DNA of 64,000 nucleotides from Chromatocurvus halotolerans. GTDB taxonomy: Bacteria > Pseudomonadota > Gammaproteobacteria > Pseudomonadales > Halieaceae. The translations under genes and the position numbers were made by a program. The stretch is taken from positions 22,867 through 86,866 of the forward strand of contig NZ_SLWX01000013.1 in assembly GCF_004340525.1 (NCBI RefSeq), written 5' to 3'. The notes below the pieces were generated by a model. That model made no database searches, had not been told where the DNA came from, and was given only the letters and a program-made list of their open reading frames with translations. The number at the start of each line of letters is the position of its first letter. Position 1 is the first letter of the stretch. Below are positions 43,560 through 53,181 of this stretch, piece by piece.

Positions 43560-44339
43560 TCAAGCCCTCGACACGACGAATCGATCGCAAAAGGCACTGG
43601 CCACCTCGAAGAGATCCTCTGTGAGGTAGCGCTTCGCCTCGAGCTCAATGTCGGAGCTCAGGGGTCCATAGAAGGCTTCCGCAATGGCACCGGCCATACA
43701 GGCCTGGGTATCACTGTCACCGCCGAGCGACACGGCATTGCGCACCGCATCCTCGTAATCACTGGCATCGAGAAAGGCAATAATGGCCTCGGGTACCGAA
43801 CCCTGGCAGGAGACATCAAAGCGGTACATGGGTCTGATGGCGTCCAGACTCCGGTTGAGGCGGTAGCCGAAACGTCTGGATATTTCCTCTCGAAGCGCGG
43901 CTTTGGAGGCGCCCTGTCTTGCCAGGTAAACCGCAAGGGCGACCGCCTGTGCACCCTTGATGCCCTCCGGGTGGTTGTGCGTGATCCCCGCGCAGGCCGC
44001 CGCCTCCTGCAGCACGCGTTCCGGCGTGTCAAAGACATAACCGACGGCACTGACCCGCATGGCAGACCCATTACCCCAGCTGTTGTAAGGCTTGCCGCCA
44101 TCGGTCTGCAGCCAATGGATAAACGAGGCGCCGTAGCCTGCGTCCGGATAGCGGTGGGCGTATTCCCACACCCAGCGCCGATAATCACCGTCTTCCAGCA
44201 GCGCATGTGCGACCGCCAGCGTCAGTACGCTGTCGTCGGTAAATCGCCCCTGCGGGTGGAACAGCGGAAAGTCCTTACGCTTCATGGGCGTACGCTCGTA
44301 GACGGAGCCGATGATATCGCCGGCGATCGCACCGAACAT
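43560..44339 (-). CDS. ADP-ribosylglycohydrolase family protein (DraG-like)
   Basis: The 259-residue protein starts at ATG 44339 behind AGGAGG. It has the two metal sites of the family: FTDDSVLTLA at the N-terminal side and GGDSDTQACMAGAIAEAFYG at the C-terminal side. Members remove ADP-ribose from proteins or small molecules. The target is unknown; no ADP-ribosyltransferase partner is nearby. Confidence 0.9.
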   Translation of the reverse strand: MFGAIAGDIIGSVYERTPMKRKDFPLFHPQGRFTDDSVLTLAVAHALLEDGDYRRWVWEYAHRYPDAGYGASFIHWLQTDGGKPYNSWGNGSAMRVSAVGYVFDTPERVLQEAAACAGITHNHPEGIKGAQAVALAVYLARQGASKAALREEISRRFGYRLNRSLDAIRPMYRFDVSCQGSVPEAIIAFLDASDYEDAVRNAVSLGGDSDTQACMAGAIAEAFYGPLSSDIELEAKRYLTEDLFEVASAFCDRFVVSRA

Positions 44340-44475
44340 GGGGTCCTCCTGCAGGGTTTTCGACCAGCGACCGTGCTGGAAGGCAGTCAAGGTGTCAACC
44401 GGCTGCCGCGGCGGGTGCGGATTGACTGGCAGGGCCGGGTGGCGCCCGTGCTGCAGCCCGGCCCTGACGGGCCCT

Positions 44476-45204
44476 TCAGCGCACGTACTTGATCACGGCG
44501 ATGAAGTGACACACCGAACCGACGAGAACAAAAAAGTGCCAGATTCCGTGAGCATGGTTGAGTTTCTGCAGCTTGTCGGCGACATAGAAGATCACGCCCG
44601 CGGTATAGGCAAGGCCACCGGCAACCAGCCACCAGAAGCCCGGCTCGGGTAGGGCGGCTCGCAGGCTGCCAAAGTCCAGTGAACAGGCCCAGCCCATGCC
44701 GAGATACGCGATCACCTGCGCAATCTTCACGGCCCGCCCGTGCAGGAAAACTTCGGACAGCGCACCCAGGACTGCCATTCCCCAGACAAGAGCCAGAATC
44801 TGCAGACCACTCCCCTCGCCAATGCTGACCCACATGAACGGCGTATAGGTGCCGGCAATCAGCAGATAGATGGAGATATGGTCCAGCACTTTGAAGAAAC
44901 GCTTGAGCCGGGGCGGGCGAAAACTGTGGTAGAGCGTCGAGCTGGTATAAAGCAGCACCAGTGTGCCACCGTACACACTGAACGCGACAATGATGGATGC
45001 TTCGCCAAGCTGCAGCGCCACCGCCAGCAGCGCGCCGAAGCCCACCAGCGCCAGAACTGCGCCCACCAGATGGCTGATGCTGTTAAGACGCTCGCCGTAA
45101 TACACGGTCAGGCCGCTCCCGCGCTCCACACGGGAGCTCTCAAGACACTGTGCCGCTCCAGACGGCCTCCCGCCTATGGTGTGCCACAATGGTTCTTCAT
45201 TCAA
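44476..45204 (-). CDS. Hemolysin III family (PAQR) membrane protein
   Basis: The 242-residue protein has seven hydrophobic segments and the motifs SSTLYHSF, DHISIYLLIAGTYTP and HAHGIWHFFVLVGSVCHF with histidines expected for the zinc site of PAQR proteins. The frame starts at TTG 45204 behind GGAG; a later start near LTVYYGERLN is possible. Function is unknown beyond the family. Confidence 0.88.
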   Translation of the reverse strand: MNEEPLWHTIGGRPSGAAQCLESSRVERGSGLTVYYGERLNSISHLVGAVLALVGFGALLAVALQLGEASIIVAFSVYGGTLVLLYTSSTLYHSFRPPRLKRFFKVLDHISIYLLIAGTYTPFMWVSIGEGSGLQILALVWGMAVLGALSEVFLHGRAVKIAQVIAYLGMGWACSLDFGSLRAALPEPGFWWLVAGGLAYTAGVIFYVADKLQKLNHAHGIWHFFVLVGSVCHFIAVIKYVR

Positions 45205-45346
45205 CGCCTACTCCGGGGAAAGCGGCATCGACCAGGCCGATGGTCAGCGCGGGAAAATCTCATGAGCATGTTGAGCGCGGTCGTCGTATATTAGCCCGGT
45301 AAAGGCACACTCAAGTGTCGCACGGGAATCAGCCAGGAGGCTCACC

Positions 45347-45814
45347 ATGTCCAAAGTCGATATCGGCATCAGCAAGAAAGACCGGACCGACGTCGCCGAG
45401 AAGCTCAAGTGTCTGCTCGCCGACTCCTACACCCTCTATCTCCAGACGCACAATTTCCACTGGAATGTCACCGGACCGCAGTTCCGGGAGCTTCACCTGA
45501 TGTTTGAGGAGCACTACACCGAACTGGCGGTAGCCGTGGACGACATCGCCGAGCGCATACGCACGCTGGGCGTTATCGCACCGGGCACCTACAAGGCCTT
45601 TGCAAGCCTGAGCTCGATTGAAGAGGTGGAGGACGTGCCGGGTGCTGGCGAGATGACCGCCATTCTCACCCGCGGCCACGAGCAGGTAGTCAAGACCTGC
45701 CGCGATGCGCTGAAGGTTGCGCAGAAAGCCAACGACGAATCGTCAGCGGCGCTGATTTCAGACCGCATGCGCGTGCACGAGAAAACCGCCTGGATGCTGC
45801 GCGCGATGCAGTAG
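45347..45814 (+). CDS. dps: Dps family DNA-protecting ferritin-like protein
   Basis: The 155-residue protein has the Dps ferroxidase ligands in HNFHWNVTG and [20 protein letters not shown]. It stores iron and shields DNA from oxidative damage. It starts behind AGGAGG. It stands alone. Confidence 0.93.
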   Translation: MSKVDIGISKKDRTDVAEKLKCLLADSYTLYLQTHNFHWNVTGPQFRELHLMFEEHYTELAVAVDDIAERIRTLGVIAPGTYKAFASLSSIEEVEDVPGAGEMTAILTRGHEQVVKTCRDALKVAQKANDESSAALISDRMRVHEKTAWMLRAMQ

Positions 45815-45900
45815 CTGTCCGCAGTCAGGCTGGTTCCCCGCGCGCACTGGCCGCGCCTCTGCCGCTTGCACGCGGGGCCACATCAGCGTATACCGCTGTC

Positions 45901-46278
45901 ATGATCCGGGATTACACCATCAGTCCGCGCCGCCAGCTCCACTGGATGCTGGCCGTGTGCTGCACCCTGGTGATTCTGGTGACTACGACCCCCTGCGCCA
46001 TGGCGCTGGTCGATCTCCCGGACGCTGCCAGCAATCATGACTGCCCCCACTGCCCGCCGGAGCCCTGTCACGAGAGCGCTGGGCCGGATGACTGCGACAG
46101 CCTGAACCCTGCTGACAAACCCCGAAACGATGGCGGTGCAGACAGCCCGGCCATGCTGCCGCCGGTCGGTTTTGCCGTGCACGAGCGCCCACCCCGACTG
46201 CAGACAGGCGCGATCGGGCCCCCTCCAGCGAGGGATGGTCCCCGCAGACACCTGATACTGGTCACTTTCAACGAATAG
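45901..46278 (+). CDS. Small secreted Cys/His-rich protein at the head of the cus operon
   Basis: The 125-residue product has a hydrophobic N-terminal segment (WMLAVCCTLVILVTTTP), then a short cysteine-rich stretch (DCPHC, PEPCHE, DDCD) and a polar tail. Its place ahead of TolC/CusB/CusA genes and its metal-ligand residues suggest a periplasmic metal-binding protein like CopL. I cannot show the fold. Confidence 0.6.
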   Translation: MIRDYTISPRRQLHWMLAVCCTLVILVTTTPCAMALVDLPDAASNHDCPHCPPEPCHESAGPDDCDSLNPADKPRNDGGADSPAMLPPVGFAVHERPPRLQTGAIGPPPARDGPRRHLILVTFNE

Positions 46279-46346
46279 ATAGTCCTCCGACACGCGAGGT
46301 GGCGCATCGGCGTCGCCTGTCCCGCCCAACGGAGGAGAAACAGCCC

Positions 46347-47633
46347 GTGAACAACCCCAGCCATGCCCGGCCACCCATCCGGTGCCAGACCCGGAAACGG
46401 ATCGCCCCATTTCTGCTCACAGTCTTCCTGCTGCCGACAGCGGCGTCCGCCGACCTGCCCGGCGGACTGCTGACCCTGGACGCGGCGGTGCGGCTCGCCC
46501 GCGCGGCACAGGAGCCTGCCCTGGCAAGCCATTCCGCCCGCGCCGACGCGCTCGCCCACGCCGCCGTGGCTGACGCACAACTGCCCGATCCCCGCTTCAC
46601 CTCGGGCCTCGCCAACGTTCCGGTGGACTCCCCTGCGCTGGATGGCGCCGACATGACCCAGATTACCCTCGGTCTGAGCCAGGAGTTCCCCGCCGGGGAT
46701 ACGCTGGCGCTCCGCGGCCAGCAGCGCGATGCGCAGTCCCGGGAACAGCGCGCACTGCGCCAGGCGAGGGAGAGGGATATCATTCTGTCTACCCGCGAGG
46801 CCTGGCTGAATGTGTTTTACCACGGCCGCGTCCGGGCCGTTCTGGAAGACAGCATACGCGCCGTGGTCGAGTTGCTGGATTCACTGTCAGCGCGCTTTGC
46901 CACAGGGAGTCTGCACGCCCAGGACATGCTGCGTACCGAGCTGGAACTGGACCTTCTGCGGGACCAGCTGACCGCTCATCAGCAACGGGCGGAGAACTTC
47001 CGCGCCAGGCTAGGGCGGCGGATCGGCGCCGATGCCTACGCGGCGATGCCGGAGTCCCTGCCGGAATTCACTGACCTGCCAGAGGCCGGCGTCCTGCAGG
47101 AGCGGTTGACGAATCATCCGCTGGTGCAGGCGCTGGATGCGCGCATCGACGCCTCACGCTCAGGTGTCGCGCTTGCCGAAGCCAGCTACCGGCCGGCCTT
47201 CTCGCTGCAGGCCGGCTACGGTATCCGCACGGAGCTCAGCGACTTTGCCAGCATTGGCGTTGGCGTTTCCATGCCGCTCTTCACGGATAAACGACAGGAC
47301 CGGCGCCGCCTCGCGGCGCTGCGCAACGAGAGCGCAGAGCAGCTCGACCGACACGCCCTGCTGCTGGACCTGAACGAGCAACTGCAGCGGGAGGCATCGG
47401 ACTGGGAGCACCTGTCGCGGCGTATGGCCCTTTATCAGCGCGTCGTCGAGGAGCGGGCGCGCCAGACCGCAGAGGCATCCGTTTCCACCTATGCCAGTGG
47501 GCAGACAGACTTTGCCGAGCTCATCCGGGCGCAGCTCGCGCAGCTGGACGTGCAGCTGACCCGACTGGAGCTGGCACGGGACCGCGGGATCGCCTGGTCC
47601 AGACTCATCTACCTCGCAGGAGAACAGCCATGA
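46347..47633 (+). CDS. cusC: CusC/TolC-like outer-membrane efflux channel
   Basis: The 428-residue protein starts at GTG 46347 because GGAGGAGAAA lies just upstream. It has a signal peptide (FLLTVFLLPTAASA), two TolC-type repeats, each a helical hairpin with a beta segment, and no lipobox. It is the outer-membrane exit of the metal pump encoded by the next two genes. Its stop overlaps the adaptor start (ATGA). Confidence 0.86.
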   Translation: MNNPSHARPPIRCQTRKRIAPFLLTVFLLPTAASADLPGGLLTLDAAVRLARAAQEPALASHSARADALAHAAVADAQLPDPRFTSGLANVPVDSPALDGADMTQITLGLSQEFPAGDTLALRGQQRDAQSREQRALRQARERDIILSTREAWLNVFYHGRVRAVLEDSIRAVVELLDSLSARFATGSLHAQDMLRTELELDLLRDQLTAHQQRAENFRARLGRRIGADAYAAMPESLPEFTDLPEAGVLQERLTNHPLVQALDARIDASRSGVALAEASYRPAFSLQAGYGIRTELSDFASIGVGVSMPLFTDKRQDRRRLAALRNESAEQLDRHALLLDLNEQLQREASDWEHLSRRMALYQRVVEERARQTAEASVSTYASGQTDFAELIRAQLAQLDVQLTRLELARDRGIAWSRLIYLAGEQP

Positions 47634-47665
47634 GCACGAGAAAGGCCATGAGCACGAGAAAGGCC
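47630..47665 (+). repeat. Exact 18-bp tandem duplication at the start of cusB
   Basis: ATGAGCACGAGAAAGGCC occurs twice in a row (47630-47647 and 47648-47665), giving MSTRKAMSTRKA at the N-terminus. Either ATG can begin the gene. The duplication is probably a recent slip. Confidence 0.9.
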
Positions 47666-49129
47666 CTCGTGGCAACAAGCCTCATCGCGCTGCTGTGTGG
47701 CATCGCTCTCGGTGCGTGGCTGAGCCCCATGACGATGGATCACGACGCCAGCACCGACGATAGCCAGGCGTCCGGGAATGGCGGCGAGGATGACGTTCTG
47801 TACTGGGTGGCCCCCATGGACCCCGGCTACCGGCGGGACAAGCCCGGCAAATCGCCCATGGGCATGGATCTTGTGCCGGTCTACGCCGACAGCAAGAATA
47901 GCAGCGACTTCCTGCGCATCAGACCCGAGGTGCTGAATGCCATCGGCGCCAGATCCGCGCCCGTAAAGCGCCAGAGCCTGACGCCGGCATTCACGGCTCC
48001 CGCCATCGTGCGTCCAAATGCCGACCGCATCGCCCATATTCACGTGCGCACTGAAGGCTGGGTGGAGAAACTCCACGCCAATGCGGAGGGCAACCGCGTA
48101 CAGGCGGGCGACCTGCTGTTCGACATCTACTCACCCGCCCTGGTCAGCGCCCAGGAGGAGTATCTCCAGTCTGTGGCCTCTGACCGGGCACCACTGGCCC
48201 GCGCCGGCGAAGAGCGACTGCGCGCCCTGGGCATGCTGCCTGCCCAGATTGAGGCACTGCGCGAGGCGGGACGCGTGCAGCCGCTCTACCAGCAGCGCGC
48301 GCCGCAGGACGGCGTCATCCTGGAGCTGAATATTCGCCAGGGCATGTATGTACAGCCGGGCACAACCATCATGAGCCTGGCGGACGACAGCAGCGTATGG
48401 CTCGAGGCGTCACTGTTTCCCTCCCAGCTGGATCAGGTCAGCGTCGGCGACCGACTCCCGTTCCGCACGCCCGGCAGCAGCGGGGCATCCCCGCGCACGG
48501 CCGTCGTGGATTACCTCTATCCGACCATCGATGAGGCAACCCGCACTGCCCGCGTGCGCGCCGCTGTTAACAATGCAGACCGGTCACTGCGACCCGGACA
48601 GTTCGTCAGCGCGGATTTCCGCGGACCCGAGCGCGCGGATGTGCTTGCGGTTCCCAACGCGGCGGTCATCCGCAGCCGCGGGTCCGAGCGCGTCATTCTC
48701 GACCTCGGTGAGGGTCGCTTCCGGCCCGCGGAAGTGTCGACGGGACTGGTCACTGCAACGCACACGGAAATCACCCGCGGACTCAACGAGGGCGAAAGCG
48801 TGGTGATCTCGGCGCAGTTCCTGATCGATTCCGAGGCCAGCCTCGAGCCTGCTCTTGGCCGCATGAGCCACGGCGAACACCAGGCGCAGGAGAGCCCTCA
48901 CGACCACGGCGGTCACACGGCCCCGGAAGATAACGCAGCCGAGGACGTCCAGCCCGACCATAGTGCCCACGAAGGCCATGGTGCCCAAGAGGACCATAGT
49001 GCCCACGAGGACCACAGTTCGCATAAAGAGCCTGCGGCTCCCGCCGAGCCCGATCCCCGTGATGCCACGCCGCCAGCGTCCGATGCGCACACCGACCCTG
49101 CGCATCACGACCATGGAGCCCGCCAATGA
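47630..49129 (+). CDS. cusB: CusB-like heavy-metal RND adaptor with metal-binding and His-rich segments
   Basis: The 499-residue adaptor has an N-terminal helix, then a heavy-metal-binding domain (YWVAPMDPGYRRDKPGKSP, GMDLVPVY), the usual barrel-sandwich and helical hairpin, and an unusual C-terminal tail rich in His and acidic residues (HSAHEGHGAQEDHSAHEDHS region, residues about 420-499) that could bind metal. It links CusC and CusA for Cu/Ag-type efflux. It overlaps the cusC gene at the start and the cusA gene at the end by four bases each. Confidence 0.92.
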   Translation: MSTRKAMSTRKALVATSLIALLCGIALGAWLSPMTMDHDASTDDSQASGNGGEDDVLYWVAPMDPGYRRDKPGKSPMGMDLVPVYADSKNSSDFLRIRPEVLNAIGARSAPVKRQSLTPAFTAPAIVRPNADRIAHIHVRTEGWVEKLHANAEGNRVQAGDLLFDIYSPALVSAQEEYLQSVASDRAPLARAGEERLRALGMLPAQIEALREAGRVQPLYQQRAPQDGVILELNIRQGMYVQPGTTIMSLADDSSVWLEASLFPSQLDQVSVGDRLPFRTPGSSGASPRTAVVDYLYPTIDEATRTARVRAAVNNADRSLRPGQFVSADFRGPERADVLAVPNAAVIRSRGSERVILDLGEGRFRPAEVSTGLVTATHTEITRGLNEGESVVISAQFLIDSEASLEPALGRMSHGEHQAQESPHDHGGHTAPEDNAAEDVQPDHSAHEGHGAQEDHSAHEDHSSHKEPAAPAEPDPRDATPPASDAHTDPAHHDHGARQ

Positions 49130-52100
49130 TTGCCACGATCATACGCTGGTCACTGGACAACCGGGTGCTGGTGCTGATGCTCGCGGTGCTGCTCACCATC
49201 TGGGGAACGCTCTCGGCCAGGCAAACGCCGCTGGACGCCATTCCTGACCTGTCCGACGTGCAGGTGATCGTCAAGACCCGCTATCCGGGACAGGCTCCAC
49301 AGGTGGTGGAAGACCAGGTGACCTACCCGCTGGCAACAGCGATGCTATCGGTGCCCGGCGCGACCACGGTCCGCGGCTACTCCTTTTTCAATGACTCCTT
49401 TGTGTACGTGCTGTTTGAAGACGGCACCGACCTCTACTGGGCGCGGGCGAGAGTTCTCGGGTACCTGAATCAGGTGGCCGCAGAGCTGCCGGCGGCAGCC
49501 CGCCCCACCCTGGGGCCGGATGCCACGGGCGTTGGCTGGGTCTACCAGTACGCCCTGGTCGATCGCAGCGGCGAGCATGACCTCGGGGATCTGCGCGCCC
49601 TGCAGGACTGGTTTATCCGCTATGAACTGCAGACGGTGCCCGGGGTCGCCGAGGTGGCGGCGATCGGGGGCATGCAGCGCCAGTACCAGGTCGTTGTCGA
49701 CCCGATCGCCCTGCACGCGCACGGCCTGACGCTGACCGATCTCCGTCAGGCCATTGAGCGCGGCAACCGCGAGACAGGTGCGCGGGTGCTGGAAATGGCG
49801 GAAGCCGAGTACATGCTGCGTGCAACCGGGTACATCACCTCCATCGATGACCTGCGGCAGGTGCCTCTGAAAACCGCCGAGGGGGGCACCCCCGTCACCA
49901 TCGGCGACCTGGCCACGGTGCGTCTGGGACCGGACCTCAGGCGCGGCATCGGCGAACTGAATGGCGAGGGCGAGGCCGTCGGCGGCATCGTCGTGATGCG
50001 GTACGGCGAGAATCCTCTGGCGACCATCCGCGGCGTCAAGGCGCGACTCGCCAGTATCGCCGACAGCCTGCCACCGGGCGTGGAAATCATCGAGACCTAC
50101 AACAGGGCAGGCGTGATAGAGCGGGCGGTGGCCGCGCTCGGCAGCATTCTGATCGAGGAATTCGTCATCGTCGCGCTGGTATGCGCGCTGTTCCTGTTTC
50201 ACCTGCGCTCGTCGCTGGTGGTGATCCTGAGTCTTCCGCTGGGCATCCTGATGGCCTTTATCCTCATGCGGCTGCAGGGCATCAACGCCAACATCATGTC
50301 ACTCGGGGGTATCGCCATCGCCATCGGCGCGATGGTCGACGCCACAGTGGTCATGCTGGAGAACGTGCACAAGCACCTCGAGCGCGCGCCGGAATCCGCG
50401 AAAAACCCTGAGCAGCGCTGGCGGATCGTCGGCAATGCCGCGGTGGAGGTCGGCCCGGCCCTGTTCTTCTCGCTGCTGATCATTGCACTGAGCTTTACGC
50501 CGATTTTTGCCCTCGAGGCGCAGGAGGGGCGCATGTTCAGTCCGCTGGCCTACACCAAGACCTATGCCATGGCGGCGGCGGCACTGCTTGCCATCACGCT
50601 GGTACCCGTACTGATTGGGCTGCTCGCGCGGGGGCGCCTGCGGCCCGCCGCGCGCAACCCGGTGACGCGGTTTCTTGTCCGGCTGTACCGCCCGGTACTG
50701 GGCGCCGCGCTGCGCGCACCCGTTCTGACGCTGCTACTCGCGCTGCTGGTCACCGCCAGCGCAGGATTTCCCCTGTCGCAGCTGGGCAGCGAGTTCATGC
50801 CGGAACTCGACGAGGGTGACCTGCTGTACATGCCGAGCGCCTTTCCGGCGGCATCCGCGGGCAAGATGGCCGAGCTGCTGGGACAGACCAACCGGCTCAT
50901 CATGCAGACGCCCGAGGTAGACACCGCGTACGCCAAGGCCGGTCGCGCCGACACCGCGACCGACCCCGCGCCGCTGACCATGATAGAGACCACCATCCGG
51001 CTCAAACCCCGGGACGAGTGGCGGCCGGGCGTGACACTTCAGGACATTCGCCGTGAACTGGACGCACGCGTGCAGATACCCAGCCTCACCAACACCTGGC
51101 TCATGCCCATCAAGAATCGACTGGACATGCTCGCCACCGGCATCAAGACGCCGGTGGGCATCAAGATCGCGGGCGACGATCTCGAGCAGATCAACCGCAT
51201 AGCGCAGGATGTGGAGACTGCGCTGCAGGACCTCCCAGGAACCGCATCCGCCTATGCAGAGCGGGTGACCGGGGGTCGCTACATCACTATTGATGTCGAC
51301 CGCGAGCAAGCCGCCCGCTACGGACTGAATATCGCCGATGTCCACGATGTGATTGCCTCAGGGATCGGCGGCATGCAGGTGGGCCAGGTGATCTCGGGGC
51401 GCGAGAGATACAGCATCAATATCCGCTACCCGCGGGACCTGCGCGACAATCTGGCGCAGCTGGCCCGACTCCCGGTCGTCACCCCGGGCGGGGCCTACCT
51501 GCCGCTGGAGGAGGTCGCGACCCTGTCTGTCGACAGCGGGCCAGGCGTTATCCGTACGGAAAACGCACGCCTGAATGGCTGGGTGTATGTGGACGTCAAC
51601 GACGATGACATTGGCGGATACGTGGAGCGTGCGCGGCGCGTGGTGGCGGAGACAGTGGATCTTCCCGCCGGCCACACCCTGCACTGGTCGGGACAGTTCG
51701 AACAGCTGCAGCGCGCAACAGAGAGGCTCGCGCTGGTCGTCCCCGCGGTCGTTGCCATTATTGGCCTGCTGCTCTTCGTCATCTTCCAGCGTGTGGTACC
51801 GATGCTGATTGTTCTGGGCACCCTGCCCCTGGGTCTCGCAGGAGGCTACTGGCTGCTCTACTTACTCGGGTACAGCCAGTCTATCGCCACTGCCGTGGGC
51901 TTCGTGGCGCTGGCCGGGGTAGCGGTTGAAATTGCCATATTGATGGTGCTCTACCTGGAACAGTCGATGCGACGCATGGACGAGGATCCTGCAGCCGAGA
52001 GCATAACGCGCGAACAAGTTCGCGGCGCAGTCGTCGAGGGCGCGCTTGAGAGGGTAAGGCCCATCGCCATGACCGTCTCATCCACCGTTGCCGGGCTGAC

Positions 52101-52263
52101 ACCTATCATGCTGGGGACGGGAACGGGCGCCGAAGTCACCCGCCGTATTGCGGCTCCCATGATAGGCGGCATGCTCAGCGTCACCGCCCTCACGCTGCTG
52201 GTTGTGCCGGTAATCTACTTTCTGTGGCAGGCAAAGGGCTTGCGCAGTGACCGGGCCGGGTAA
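49126..52263 (+). CDS. cusA: CusA-like heavy-metal RND pump
   Basis: The 1045-residue HME-type RND permease begins LDNRVLVLMLAVLLTIWG and has the TM4 motif AIGAMVDATVVMLEN (single Asp) and the methionine-containing LDMLATGIKTPVGIKI typical of Cu(I)/Ag(I) pumps. It drives metal from the periplasm through CusB and CusC. The ion is inferred from sequence likeness and the adaptor's metal-binding domain, not proven. Confidence 0.94.
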   Translation: MIATIIRWSLDNRVLVLMLAVLLTIWGTLSARQTPLDAIPDLSDVQVIVKTRYPGQAPQVVEDQVTYPLATAMLSVPGATTVRGYSFFNDSFVYVLFEDGTDLYWARARVLGYLNQVAAELPAAARPTLGPDATGVGWVYQYALVDRSGEHDLGDLRALQDWFIRYELQTVPGVAEVAAIGGMQRQYQVVVDPIALHAHGLTLTDLRQAIERGNRETGARVLEMAEAEYMLRATGYITSIDDLRQVPLKTAEGGTPVTIGDLATVRLGPDLRRGIGELNGEGEAVGGIVVMRYGENPLATIRGVKARLASIADSLPPGVEIIETYNRAGVIERAVAALGSILIEEFVIVALVCALFLFHLRSSLVVILSLPLGILMAFILMRLQGINANIMSLGGIAIAIGAMVDATVVMLENVHKHLERAPESAKNPEQRWRIVGNAAVEVGPALFFSLLIIALSFTPIFALEAQEGRMFSPLAYTKTYAMAAAALLAITLVPVLIGLLARGRLRPAARNPVTRFLVRLYRPVLGAALRAPVLTLLLALLVTASAGFPLSQLGSEFMPELDEGDLLYMPSAFPAASAGKMAELLGQTNRLIMQTPEVDTAYAKAGRADTATDPAPLTMIETTIRLKPRDEWRPGVTLQDIRRELDARVQIPSLTNTWLMPIKNRLDMLATGIKTPVGIKIAGDDLEQINRIAQDVETALQDLPGTASAYAERVTGGRYITIDVDREQAARYGLNIADVHDVIASGIGGMQVGQVISGRERYSINIRYPRDLRDNLAQLARLPVVTPGGAYLPLEEVATLSVDSGPGVIRTENARLNGWVYVDVNDDDIGGYVERARRVVAETVDLPAGHTLHWSGQFEQLQRATERLALVVPAVVAIIGLLLFVIFQRVVPMLIVLGTLPLGLAGGYWLLYLLGYSQSIATAVGFVALAGVAVEIAILMVLYLEQSMRRMDEDPAAESITREQVRGAVVEGALERVRPIAMTVSSTVAGLTPIMLGTGTGAEVTRRIAAPMIGGMLSVTALTLLVVPVIYFLWQAKGLRSDRAG

Positions 52264-52270
52264 GTCGATA

Positions 52271-52948
52271 TCAGGCGTGCTGATGTCTGGGCATGCCCTT
52301 TTCGATACGCTCGATCAGCTCGGGGTCATTGTAGACATCCTCAACGGCGCGCCAGACATCGTCACGTCCGTCATAGCACTGGATGTCGCCCTTGCCGATA
52401 TCATAGACCCAGCCATGCAGCTGCGCCTTGCCGGTGGCGACCGCCGCTGCCACGGACGGGTGTGTCATCAGGTGCCGCAGCTGCAGCACGACGTTCTCCT
52501 GGGTCAACTCAGCAAGATGCTCGGGCTTCAGGCCATCATGCCGGGCTTGCACGGCTGCGACCGCTGCCTGGGTGTGGGCCAGCCAGTCGCTCACATGAGG
52601 CAATGACTTGAGGCTTTCGGGGTTCATCGCACCCTTGACGGCACCGCAGTCGGTGTGACCACAGACGACGATATGCTTCACACCGAGTGCCGCCACGGCA
52701 AACTCGATGGATGCCGTCGTGCCTCCGGCGTTGCGCTCGTGCGGCGGCACAATGTTCCCGGCGTTACGGCAGATGAACAGTTCGCCCGGGACCGTCTGTG
52801 TGATCAGGTTCGGATCTATGCGTGAATCGGCGCAGGTGATAAAGAGAATTCGCGGATCCTGTCCCACTGCCAGCTCCAAGAACAGCGCTTTCTTTTCAGG
52901 AAAGACCTCTTGCTTGAATTTGCACACGCCTTCGAGAAGTTTCTTCAT
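52271..52948 (-). CDS. Beta-class carbonic anhydrase
   Basis: The 225-residue enzyme starts at ATG 52948 behind GGAG; a GTG at 52954 is in frame. The zinc site is C39-A-D41-S-R43 and H98-T-D-C101. It interconverts CO2 and bicarbonate. The dab genes 13 kb away are the only other carbon-uptake genes in the window. It is convergent with cusA. Confidence 0.94.
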   Translation of the reverse strand: MKKLLEGVCKFKQEVFPEKKALFLELAVGQDPRILFITCADSRIDPNLITQTVPGELFICRNAGNIVPPHERNAGGTTASIEFAVAALGVKHIVVCGHTDCGAVKGAMNPESLKSLPHVSDWLAHTQAAVAAVQARHDGLKPEHLAELTQENVVLQLRHLMTHPSVAAAVATGKAQLHGWVYDIGKGDIQCYDGRDDVWRAVEDVYNDPELIERIEKGMPRHQHA

Positions 52949-53120
52949 TGTCACTCCATTGCTGTGATGTTGATCGAAACCCCCCTCCCAACGTGAGTAT
53001 AACCTCCGTCAGTCGACACACCAATGTCCACTCCTGGCCCACTTCGAACTTGCCGCGTGGCGCACCAACCCCGCAATTCGTGACCGGGTCGTCAAACCCC
53101 CCATGGTCAACTGTTCCCTG

Positions 53121-53157
53121 AGGTAACACTGGGATACTCTCGCCGTCACTGTTACCT
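53121..53157. promoter_or_regulatory. Inverted repeat upstream of the propeller-GGDEF gene, candidate operator
   Basis: AGGTAACA (53121-53128) and TGTTACCT (53150-53157) are perfect inverted arms with a 21-base spacer. GGTAACACT at 53122-53130 equals the half-site at 43314-43322, so one regulator may bind both places. Confidence 0.45.
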
Positions 53158-53181
53158 AGCGCAGACGACGACACCTTAAAC

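Noticed and set aside
43367..43629. Frame starting MRVKNTQIRHAKKQ in the AT-rich island
   Set aside because: It runs into the antisense of the ADP-ribosylglycohydrolase gene and has no protein-like end or ribosome site.
45309..45321. Small inverted repeat ACACT-CA-AGTGT upstream of dps
   Set aside because: Five-base arms are expected by chance in 64 kb and no match to a known Dps regulator site was seen.
48940..49030. DNA repeats in the His-rich tail of cusB as a mobile or CRISPR-like repeat
   Set aside because: The repeats are in frame and encode HSAHE-type units of a metal-binding tail, so they are protein-coding repeats.
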